In this document: positions 42,856 to 50,800 of the stretch, piece by piece
Position numbering within the stretch: the first letter of the stretch is position 1
Layout: each line of letters begins with the position of its first letter
Source: Litorimonas sp039975855
Lineage (GTDB): Bacteria > Pseudomonadota > Alphaproteobacteria > Caulobacterales > Maricaulaceae
Length of the DNA stretch: 64,000 nucleotides
Direction: 5' to 3'
Assembly (NCBI GenBank): GCA_039975855.1
Contig: JBDWGH010000002.1
Coordinates: 496,001-560,000, forward strand
Notes under the pieces: generated by a model
Told to the model about the DNA's origin: nothing
The model's input: the letters and a program-made list of their open reading frames with translations, nothing else
Databases searched by the model: none
Position numbers and translations under genes: made by a program

Positions 42856-42891
42856 TTGGTGTAACAATCGGTGCAATAAAGAGTGTAACAT
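42856..42891 (+). repeat. Three 12-bp direct repeats (cluster 2)
   Basis: TTGGTGTAACAA, TCGGTGCAATAA and AGAGTGTAACAT, the same motif as the repeats before the integrase. They lie about 430 bp inside the right end. Confidence 0.75.
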
Positions 42892-43062
42892 TTGAAGCGA
42901 AAATTCACATAAGCTGTAGATTTTTAAATTTTCATTGTCTCCTGCCTGCAGAGAGAAATTTACAATCCTAGCATCTATTGATTTGAAAAAATAAACTACC
43001 TTAAACACTTTAATGGAAATGGGACACAAAACAGCCTACTCAATGGGCTACTTTTTCGATTC

Positions 43063-43091
43063 TTGACCAACCTAACTAATTGTTTTATATA
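43063..43091 (+). promoter_or_regulatory. Strong promoter-like sequence without a gene
   Basis: TTGACC (43063-43068), 17-bp spacer, TATATA (43086-43091), in the gene-free 42642-43837 interval. No open frame with a ribosome-binding site follows. Downstream 43137-43195 contains partial inverted repeats (TTAAGC-AGGGAT with ATCCCT and TGCTTAA), so a short structured RNA is possible. Confidence 0.45.
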
Positions 43092-43230
43092 GTAAAAACC
43101 GAAATGAAAGCATCCGTGCGGGGCAGCCAGAAGATGTTAAGCAGGGATATCCACCTTAACACTGATAAAGACATCCCTTTAGCTTGCTTAAAGATAAATT
43201 AGGCGTTTCATCTATCTGCTCAAGTCATTT

Positions 43231-43266
43231 TGAGTGTAACAAATGGTGCATCAAACGGTGCAACAT
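43231..43266 (+). repeat. Three 12-bp direct repeats near the right end (cluster 3)
   Basis: TGAGTGTAACAA, ATGGTGCATCAA and ACGGTGCAACAT, 59 bp before attR. Same 12-bp period and consensus YGGTGYAACAA as clusters 1 and 2. Confidence 0.78.
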
Positions 43267-43324
43267 TTAGATTTAAATGTCGTTTAACCCACTGTTTTTA
43301 TTGTATTTTTATATCGGTATTGAC

Positions 43325-43344
43325 TCCTGCTTGCGGAGCCACCA
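43325..43344 (+). repeat. attR: right 20-bp repeat
   Basis: TCCTGCTTGCGGAGCCACCA, identical to the tRNA-Asn 3' end copy. The upstream tRNA body is absent here. Bases 43345-43837 between attR and the sigma gene show no gene. Confidence 0.92.
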
Positions 43345-43837
43345 CTTATCGGAACATTCCGATAAAACCTTTTATCGGCACATTCGATTATCAGAACATC
43401 AGAACAAAACTGGTTTCGACACAGTGTCTTATATTGCCTAGTGTTCTGATAAACTGCACATTGCGTCAAACTAACCGTCGTAATCATTTCCCGAAACGAG
43501 TGTCCTTAAAGCGCGCAAACCCGCTGACAAATTCCGCTAATATCGCTTATCACGGAGATCTAAACCCTTAGTGGGATTGATGTGTCGTTAAGGTATAGAT
43601 CTCCCTATTGGGATCTTAGCTCAGTGTATTGCTTGAGGCGATTTTAAGACGTTCTGGGATTTGTAGAAACATCCCCATTGAGGACATTAGCGACCGTCTT
43701 AGGTTAGACCATTTTAAACCACTGAGTTAAAATCCACACAGAAATGTGAACATGTGTTGTTTAGATAAAAACGATCAACGTTATTACTCGCGCCGTGGAG
43801 AGTGAAATTTACAATTCAATGTGCGGGAGAGACTTAG

Positions 43838-44479
43838 GTGGCGTTTTTAGATACAGAACCTCTTTCAAAACCGAAAGAAAATCGTTCGAGCATTTTTCGA
43901 GTTATTCAGGGAGGAAAACCTCACATGAAGTCGAGTGCGCGGGATGCTGATCTGTCTCTAGCCCAAAAAATAGCCTCCGGCGATCAACTAGCCATGAAAC
44001 AAGTCTATAACCTTCACTCTGGCCCGCTCTTTCATTTTGTTAAAAATTGGCTCGCCGATCCGCATGAGGCTTCTGATATTGTTCATGAAACAATGCTTGA
44101 GGTGTGGAAACGAGCCGAACGATTCCAAGGACGTTCTTCATTGAAGTCATGGATTTTCTCCATAGCCCGAAATAAGTCGATAGACAAAAACAGAAAATCA
44201 TCTCGGCTGTCTTACACAGATGAGGTTCCAGATCTCATTGATGATGAAGTCGGACCCCTGGAGGCCGTAGAGTTGTCACAAGACGCATCAGCGTTAAAAG
44301 CCAGTATTGCTCGGTTGAGCGATACGCACAGACGCATGATACATCTCGCATTTTATGAAGATCTGACATATCGGGAAATTGCAGAGATCGAAAATTGCCC
44401 CGTTGGCACAGTAAAGACGCGTATTTTGCATGCCAAGAAGTTACTAATGCGTGATCTCGCAAATCACACGAAACGATAG
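43838..44479 (+). CDS. ECF-family RNA polymerase sigma factor
   Basis: 213 residues from GTG at 43838 (GGGAGA upstream); an ATG at 43925 with GGGAGG before it would give 184 residues and is equally plausible. Region 2 is visible as AMKQVYNLHSGPLFHFVKNWLADPHEASDIVHETMLEVWKRAERFQGRSSLKSWIFSIARNKSIDKNR and region 4 as RMIHLAFYEDLTYREIAEIENCPVGTVKTRILHAKKLL. It likely recognises the TGAACC-N16-CGAC promoters found four times downstream. Its own upstream region lacks that motif. Confidence 0.93.
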   Translation: MAFLDTEPLSKPKENRSSIFRVIQGGKPHMKSSARDADLSLAQKIASGDQLAMKQVYNLHSGPLFHFVKNWLADPHEASDIVHETMLEVWKRAERFQGRSSLKSWIFSIARNKSIDKNRKSSRLSYTDEVPDLIDDEVGPLEAVELSQDASALKASIARLSDTHRRMIHLAFYEDLTYREIAEIENCPVGTVKTRILHAKKLLMRDLANHTKR

Positions 44480-44502
44480 TTAGATTTGATTCTAAAAAAA
44501 AT

Positions 44503-44530
44503 TGAACCAAATCCTTTTTTCAGACGACAT
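44503..44530 (+). promoter_or_regulatory. ECF-type promoter 1 (anti-sigma and barrel genes)
   Basis: TGAACC (44503-44508), 16 bp, CGACAT (44525-44530). It lies between the sigma and anti-sigma genes, so the sigma factor would raise its own inhibitor. Confidence 0.8.
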
Positions 44531-44590
44531 AACGCATATGATATGTGTTGGGCGAATGCTTGACATAGTTTAGAATTGGAAGTCAGAACC

Positions 44591-45202
44591 ATGGCAAGTT
44601 TCGAAGACAAAATCTCTTTGATGATACCTGCATATCTACGCGGTGAGCTTCCTGAGCATGAGCGACTAGAGGTCGAAAATTTAGCTGCCAAGAACCCCAG
44701 TATCGCTGCAGAGATCCAGTTTCAGAAAAATCTCAAAACAGCAATCAGGGCTGATCAGGATAATTTTGAGCCGGGCGAACTGGGATGGGCCAAACTCTCA
44801 AAGGCTATGTCTGAGTCAGACAATTCGTCCAGCTTTGAACCTCAAATAACATCAAAACAGCCTAAGTTTTGGAAATATGCAGCAGCGATTTTGGCCGTTG
44901 CGGCGATTGGACAGGCCGGTGTTCTAAGTTCCCTGGCGATCAAGGACAGCTCGGAACCTCAATATGTGACTGTATCCGAGACAGCTAGCGATCTTTATAC
45001 AGTTAAGGTCGGGTTCCACTCTGACGTTACGGTAGAGCAACTCACGGAGACCCTGCAATCACTTGACGCAAAAATTATTTCGGGGCCAAGCTCCTTGGGA
45101 CTCTATGACGTAAAATTTGAGTCTATCGCTACCTGCTCAACAGCCGTTGAAAGTTTTGAGCGTTTACCACGTGTCATCGCGACAGCTACGTCTTGTGAAT
45201 AA
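44591..45202 (+). CDS. Transmembrane anti-sigma factor
   Basis: 203 residues from the ATG at 44591 (TTGGAAG upstream). Cytoplasmic anti-sigma-like domain with DKISLMIPAYLRGELPEHERLEVENLAAKNPSIAAEI (zinc-finger-like fold position but without the Cys/His ligands), one membrane helix (about 95-114), and a periplasmic domain of about 85 residues (VTVEQLTETLQSLDAKIISGPSSLGLYDVKF). That domain resembles by eye the inhibitor/propeptide fold of subtilases. It is followed 12 bp later by the barrel gene. Confidence 0.82.
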   Translation: MASFEDKISLMIPAYLRGELPEHERLEVENLAAKNPSIAAEIQFQKNLKTAIRADQDNFEPGELGWAKLSKAMSESDNSSSFEPQITSKQPKFWKYAAAILAVAAIGQAGVLSSLAIKDSSEPQYVTVSETASDLYTVKVGFHSDVTVEQLTETLQSLDAKIISGPSSLGLYDVKFESIATCSTAVESFERLPRVIATATSCE

Positions 45203-45214
45203 CACTTAAGTCTT

Positions 45215-46441
45215 ATGAAGGATTGTGGAGGAGCATTAGGCCTTTTAGCGGCTCTGTTGCTAGGCACGATTTCTACGTCTGCGATGGCTCAAGATGAGCC
45301 GACGTCTATCACGCCACGGTTTTCAGGTGATCTACGACTACGCTATCAAGCCTTAGAAGAAGATAATTTCACACAAGCCGGCGAGGCTTTAACCCTGCGT
45401 TTTGCAGGTGCTGTTGAACTGGACATTTTCAAAAAAACATCTGTCCTTGCCGAAGTTGAGGGCGTCGCAGCTTTGATCAACAATTATAATGACGGAACTG
45501 GCGATAATGCCGTCTTACCTGTCATACCCGATCCAGACGGCATTGAGTTGAACCGTCTGCAAATAATCAGTGAGATTATTCCTAAGACACGCGTGACGGT
45601 CGGACGACAACGACTGGCGCTTGATGATTGGCGTTTTATTGGTGCCTTTCCCTTTCGCCAAAACAATCAATCCATAGAGGCCATACGCGTTGAAACGACG
45701 GCGTTTGGTCCAGGTATTCTTGATATCGGTTATTTCAACAAAGTCAGGCGTCCGTTAGGCGCTGACAACGCTGCAGGCGTGTTTGAAGGGGATTCCTTTT
45801 TCGCCAATTACAATCTTGCGACGCCACTGGGCCGGGCTTCCGCATTTCACTATGCGACCGAACTCGAGACGGGGGCGAAAGGTCTGGATCTTCAAATTGC
45901 ATCTACGCAAACGACAGGCGTAAGGATTTTAGGTCGACGGGATTGGCAGAATTTCGCCGTAGCCTGGGAAGCGTCTTACGCCAAGCAAAGTGATTATGCG
46001 GAAAATCCGAATAATTACTCAGCCGATTATGGCTTGGTTGAACTGACTCTCAGTCCCGGCGCATTCAAATTCAAACTGCGCGGTGAACTCTTGGGGAGTG
46101 ATAAGGGTCAAAGTTTGCAAACACCTTTGGCTTCTCTTCACAGGTTTCAAGGATCAGCAGATCAATTCCTACGCACGCCTCCCGATGGGTTGAGAGATTA
46201 CTCGATGTCGGCAAGCTATAGCTTTGATCCCATTGGCCCGCTTTCAGATATATCGATACTTGCTCGGCACCATTGGTTTGAATCAGATACCGATAGTCGG
46301 ACATACGGACGCGAATTAGATTTGGCTCTAAAGGCTAGGATCAATAAAGTCGGCTTTTCGATTGAATATGCGAATTATAATGCAGAGACATTCTCCAATG
46401 ACACCCAAACATTTTTCCTAACAAGTGAAATTTCATTCTAA
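45215..46441 (+). CDS. Outer-membrane beta-barrel protein (alginate-export/porin-like)
   Basis: 408 residues. Signal peptide to about AMA-QDE; then continuous beta-strand pattern with FSGDLRLRYQ, VTVGRQRLALDDWRFIGAFPFRQNNQSIEAIRVE (a hallmark of the alginate-export-type barrels) and a C-terminal FFLTSEISF ending in Phe. It may form a porin or glycan-channel. Expressed with the anti-sigma from the ECF-type promoter, it is a likely member of the envelope regulon. Confidence 0.82.
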   Translation: MKDCGGALGLLAALLLGTISTSAMAQDEPTSITPRFSGDLRLRYQALEEDNFTQAGEALTLRFAGAVELDIFKKTSVLAEVEGVAALINNYNDGTGDNAVLPVIPDPDGIELNRLQIISEIIPKTRVTVGRQRLALDDWRFIGAFPFRQNNQSIEAIRVETTAFGPGILDIGYFNKVRRPLGADNAAGVFEGDSFFANYNLATPLGRASAFHYATELETGAKGLDLQIASTQTTGVRILGRRDWQNFAVAWEASYAKQSDYAENPNNYSADYGLVELTLSPGAFKFKLRGELLGSDKGQSLQTPLASLHRFQGSADQFLRTPPDGLRDYSMSASYSFDPIGPLSDISILARHHWFESDTDSRTYGRELDLALKARINKVGFSIEYANYNAETFSNDTQTFFLTSEISF

Positions 46442-46444
46442 TTA

Positions 46445-46472
46445 TGAACCGCTCGCCCTCCTTATTCGACTG
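46445..46472 (+). promoter_or_regulatory. ECF-type promoter 2 (subtilase)
   Basis: TGAACC (46445-46450), 16 bp, CGACTG (46467-46472); about 20-25 bases before the protease start. Confidence 0.75.
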
Positions 46473-46497
46473 AAATTCAAGTTGCCCGGATAAATTT

Positions 46498-47688
46498 ATG
46501 ACCCCTCAATTTAGAATCCTATTATTATTAGCTACGACCCTACTCGTAGGGTGCGAGACTTATAATTTAGAACGTCCCCGTGAAGTCCTAGCTCAGAAAC
46601 AGACAACCGAACTCATTAACCGCTCCGAGGTCGTGGCCGTTGTAAATTCAGTAGATGTTGCGGCTGACTTAGAGCAAAAAGCAGCGCGTTGGGGTTATGA
46701 ACTTAAACGTAAAGAAGCATTGGATGGCTTAAACTTGTATCTATTGACCTTTGATTGCCCACCAGGAATCGATCCCCATGTCGCCAGCCTTGAGCTAGAG
46801 CGCTTGCAGCCAAAATCTACCGTCGAGGCCAATCATAAATATATCCTACAGGCAGCCGCCATGAATGAGACAGGCTTGGGTTTCTCATCGCCCCGAATTT
46901 ATGCGAACTCGCTGATTGAGTGGCCTGAGGAGGGGTGCGACGCTATTTTTGATATTGGAATTATCGATGGCGGTGTTGATCGTGACGCTGTTTTAGGGCG
47001 CTCATCCGCCCATATTGAATCGCGCATATTCATTTCTGGGAAAGAAGCGCCTGCTGCACAACGTCATGGAACGGCCATAGCCGATATTCTTGTTGGAACC
47101 GGGCGCCTGAAAAATGCTAAGCTTTATAACGCTTCAGTCGTCAGCGAAGATGAGAACGGCGTTCAATATTCAGGTGTTGAACCGATGCTGAAAGCGCTCG
47201 ATTGGATGGTTCGTTCAAATGTGCGTGTCGTTAACATTAGTCTTGCGGGGCCATATAATCGAACTTTGGATCGCGGCATTCAAAGAGCTGCCGACAAAGG
47301 CGTTATCATCGTTGCAGCGGTCGGTAATAGCGGTGCGCACTCGTCACCTCTTTACCCTGCCGCTTTGGATGATGTAATTGCTGCAACAGCAGTAGATAGT
47401 GATGGAAATATCTATGACAAAGCTGTGCAGGGCCCCCACGTAGATCTTTCAGCCCCTGGAGTTGAGGTGTTTGTTGGAGATGTAAAAACAGGCCGTTATG
47501 TGTCTGGAACCTCTATCGCAGCGCCTTTCATTGTTGCAAAAATTGCTTCTGACCCACGATATGCTGATATTAAATCCGCAAAAGATATTAGAGCGCTTTT
47601 ATCTGAGGAAGCATCTGATCTAGGAATATCAGGCCCAGATCCCATTTTTGGCTCTGGCCTCATAAAGGCGAATAACAGATGCGGTTGA
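46498..47688 (+). CDS. Subtilisin-family (S8) serine protease, lipoprotein
   Basis: 396 residues. Lipobox LLVGC (Cys19). A propeptide-like domain (about 44-115) precedes the catalytic domain with the triad D157 (IGIIDGGVD), H190 (QRHGTAIADI), S339 (SGTSIAAPF) and oxyanion Asn277 (AVGNSG). It would sit in the periplasm or on the outer membrane. Position between the anti-sigma and the secreted RTX protein suggests that it cleaves one of them; this is inference. It has its own ECF-type promoter. Confidence 0.9.
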   Translation: MTPQFRILLLLATTLLVGCETYNLERPREVLAQKQTTELINRSEVVAVVNSVDVAADLEQKAARWGYELKRKEALDGLNLYLLTFDCPPGIDPHVASLELERLQPKSTVEANHKYILQAAAMNETGLGFSSPRIYANSLIEWPEEGCDAIFDIGIIDGGVDRDAVLGRSSAHIESRIFISGKEAPAAQRHGTAIADILVGTGRLKNAKLYNASVVSEDENGVQYSGVEPMLKALDWMVRSNVRVVNISLAGPYNRTLDRGIQRAADKGVIIVAAVGNSGAHSSPLYPAALDDVIAATAVDSDGNIYDKAVQGPHVDLSAPGVEVFVGDVKTGRYVSGTSIAAPFIVAKIASDPRYADIKSAKDIRALLSEEASDLGISGPDPIFGSGLIKANNRCG

Positions 47689-47772
47689 TACTCGTATTCT
47701 TATAAGTTGGAGAGGTCGGCTTGTCCGAGCTTTTTTTACGTCAATCTTATTCGACTTATTTTTATTTAATTT

Positions 47773-47800
47773 TGAACCCAATCTCCGGTTCGTTCGACAG
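47773..47800 (+). promoter_or_regulatory. ECF-type promoter 3 (RTX protein)
   Basis: TGAACC (47773-47778), 16 bp, CGACAG (47795-47800), 86 bp before the giant gene. Confidence 0.8.
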
Positions 47801-47885
47801 AGCTATGGAACGGTTGGTCTGTGCTTAATTTTTCTTCCAACATTTGGGTCAACCGTCTTGCTAAAACCTAACTGGAGAGACCCCC

Positions 47886-50800
47886 ATGTCGACCAAGACA
47901 AATACTCAAAAATCTAAAAAGAAAAATGCAGCAGCGAAAGCTGCTCTTATCGCTGCGGCAGGTGCCGTAGCTCTCTCAACTGAAGCTAACGCTGCGGAAG
48001 CGGACGTTCAAATGGTTGATGTGAATTCACTAAATAACGTGGCTTCTACCCGCCGTCTTGAAGACGGAAGCTTGGAAGTTGTCTTGAAAAATGGCGAGGT
48101 TGTTCGCCTTGGCTCAGAGTCATTCGTTGAAAAGGCTGGTCAATTTTTCCTTGGGTCTGCAGCATTGGCTGAGCTTACAGACGGAAACGGAAATTTAGTT
48201 TTGATTGGTTTGGCTGCTGCTGCGGCTGGCCTAGCAATCGCATTGGGCGGTGGCGATGATGATGCTCCACCTCCGATTGCGATTGATCCAAATCTCCCAA
48301 CGGCGGGTGATGATACTATTCAAGGTACAGCAAATGACGATACACTTAACGGCTTGGCTGGCAACGATACGATTTCCGGCTTGGCTGGTAACGATACGCT
48401 CACAGGTGATGATGGAAATGATACGCTTGATGGCGGTACTGGAAATGACACGCTCATCGGCCGGGCAGGTAATGACACCCTCCTGGGCGGCGAAGGTGAT
48501 GATATCCTTGCTGGTGGCGGCGGAACTGACGTTATTGATGGCGGCGCAGGGAATGATACGAATTCATTCGCAGATATCGCTGCAGATACAACAGCTAGCA
48601 TAGCAGATGGAACGGCGACTTACGGAGGCGTAAGCGAGTCATTCACAAATGTCGAAAATCTGACGGGTGGCTCTGGAAATGACAGTCTTACGGGCGACGC
48701 TAATGCCAACATCCTGGATGGCGGTGAAGGTAACGATACGCTGATCGGCGGCGCCGGAGCTGATACGCTCATCGGGGGTGCTGGTGATGACGTCCTCGCG
48801 GGCGGCGGCGGCGCTGATATGATCGACGGCGGCGAAGGTGTCGATACGAACTCTTTCGAAGGCATTGGTTTGGGCGTCACAGCAACAGTTAACGCTGACG
48901 GAACAGGTACAGCTGAATATGGAATGGTCAGCGAGACTTTCGAAGGTATCGAAAACCTCCGTGGTTCAGACAATGACGACGTCCTTATCGCGACAGGTGC
49001 AGCGGCCAACACAATCGAAGGCGGCGCTGGCGATGACCTGATTGCGGGTGGCGGTGGAACCGACATCCTCGATGGCGGTGAAGGTAATGATACGAACTCA
49101 TTCCAAGGTATCGGAGCAGATGTCACAGCCTCTCTCGTCGACGAAACAGCCGAATATGGCATGGTTTCTGAGACCTTCACAAACTTTGAGAACCTCACAG
49201 GCGGTTTAGGAAATGACACCCTAACAGGTGATATGAATGCGAACGTCCTCGATGGTGCTGATGGTAACGACACACTCATCGGCGGCGGCGGGGCAGACAC
49301 ACTTACTGGCGGTGCGGGCGATGACGTCCTTGCTGGCGGTGGCGGTCAAGACGTCATCGATGGCGGCGAAGGTATCGATACAAACTCATTCGAAGGTATT
49401 GGTGTCGGCGTAACAGCAAACATTGGTGCAGGAACAGCCAGCTACGGCATGGTCAATGAGACTTTCACAAATATCGAGAACCTACGCGGTTCTGACAATG
49501 ATGACTCTCTACGCGGTGACGGCAATGTAAACGTCATCGAAGCCGGAGCTGGTGATGACCGCGTGATCTGGTCAGGCGGTGAAGACACACTCGACGGTGG
49601 AGAAGGTGTTGATACACTTGATTATGAAACGTCTTCTGTCGGCGTAGACATCAATCTCGGCGCTGGTACGGCCACACGTGAAGTTGGCTTCTCTGTAGAG
49701 GTTGTTGATGCTGAAGTTGCTGATGATGCAGTCTTTGTTCAAGCTGCAACAGACGGTAATCTGTACTTCAACGTTCATACTGAAGAATTTAACGGCGGTG
49801 AAATCCGTGGTCAGCTTTCAGTCTCATCTGATGAAACCGTCGATGGTGTGCGTACAATCGTTTTGGATGGTCTGCTTGATGCGGCCCAAGAGCCAAATGA
49901 TGCGTCTGACTCCGACGCAACGGGCGCTGGCCAAGTCACCATTACTGTCGATGCAGACGGAAATGCGACTTATAGCTCAACATTAGATATCACAGGTATC
50001 TCTTCAGACGAGTTAATCACACTTGGCGGCGGCGCGCTTTCAGGTATCCACCTTCATAACGCTCCGGCAGGAACAAACGGCCCAGTCCTACAAGACTTCA
50101 TCGTTGATGCGGGCGGAAACACTGATGGGACACGTGCGTCGACTGAAACGGCTGTAGAGCTTCAGCAGTCCACATCTTCTGATGATGGTGACGTCTTCAA
50201 CGAAAACATTGAAGTTGATACGATTTCAAACTTCGAAAACATCGTCGGTTCTGAAAATAATGATGTTCTTCGAGGTAATGGCCAAGAGAATGTTATCGAA
50301 GCCGGGGTTGGTGATGACATAATCACTTGGTCTGGCGGTGAAGACGTGTTGGATGGTGGTGAAGGTTTCGACACCGCTGATTACACAACAAGCTCTGTGC
50401 CTGTTATCGTTGATCTTGATGAAGATGGGAACGGAACGGTCACACGTGACGTAGGCTTCGGTGTTGAAGTCGTTGATGCCGAAGTTGCGGATGATGCAAC
50501 ATTCGTTCAGGCAGCCACAGACGGAAACCTCTATTTCAACATCCACACAGAAGAATTCGGCGGCGGCGAAATTCGCGGGCAACTCTCGGTCTCTTCTGAC
50601 GAAACAGTTGATGGTGTGCGTACAATCGTTCTGGATGGCACACTTGATTCCGCCCAAGAACCAATGGATGCGTCTGACTCAGATGCAACAGGCGTTGGCC
50701 AAGTCACAATTACGGTCGATGCAGATGGAAACGCGACTTACAGCTCGACTCTTGATGTAACAGGTATTTCTCCATCAGAATTAATCACACTGGGGAATGG

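Larger units (their letters stand above)
34354..43344. mobile_element. Integrative mobilizable element in tRNA-Asn with metal-resistance cargo
   Basis: About 9.0 kb bounded by a 20-bp direct repeat (34354-34373 and 43325-43344). It has an integrase next to the tRNA, a relaxase operon without any type IV secretion genes, a CsoR copper-type cassette and a MerR/CDF cassette. This is the layout of an integrative mobilizable element that needs a helper conjugation system. Both ends and the integrase look intact, so it may still excise. Confidence 0.88.

Noticed and set aside
34354..43344. Prophage interpretation of the tRNA-Asn insertion
   Set aside because: No capsid, terminase, tail or lysis genes; a relaxase is present, so a mobilizable element fits better.
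43230..43571. 113-residue open frame spanning attR
   Set aside because: It crosses the attachment repeat and the 12-bp repeats, has no family pattern and no clear ribosome-binding site.
40848..43720. Partially similar short sequences around ACATTAGCGA (40857 and 43672) and TAGCTCAGTGT (42690 region, 43619)
   Set aside because: Similarity is patchy and short, below what can be called a repeat family by eye; a self-alignment would decide.
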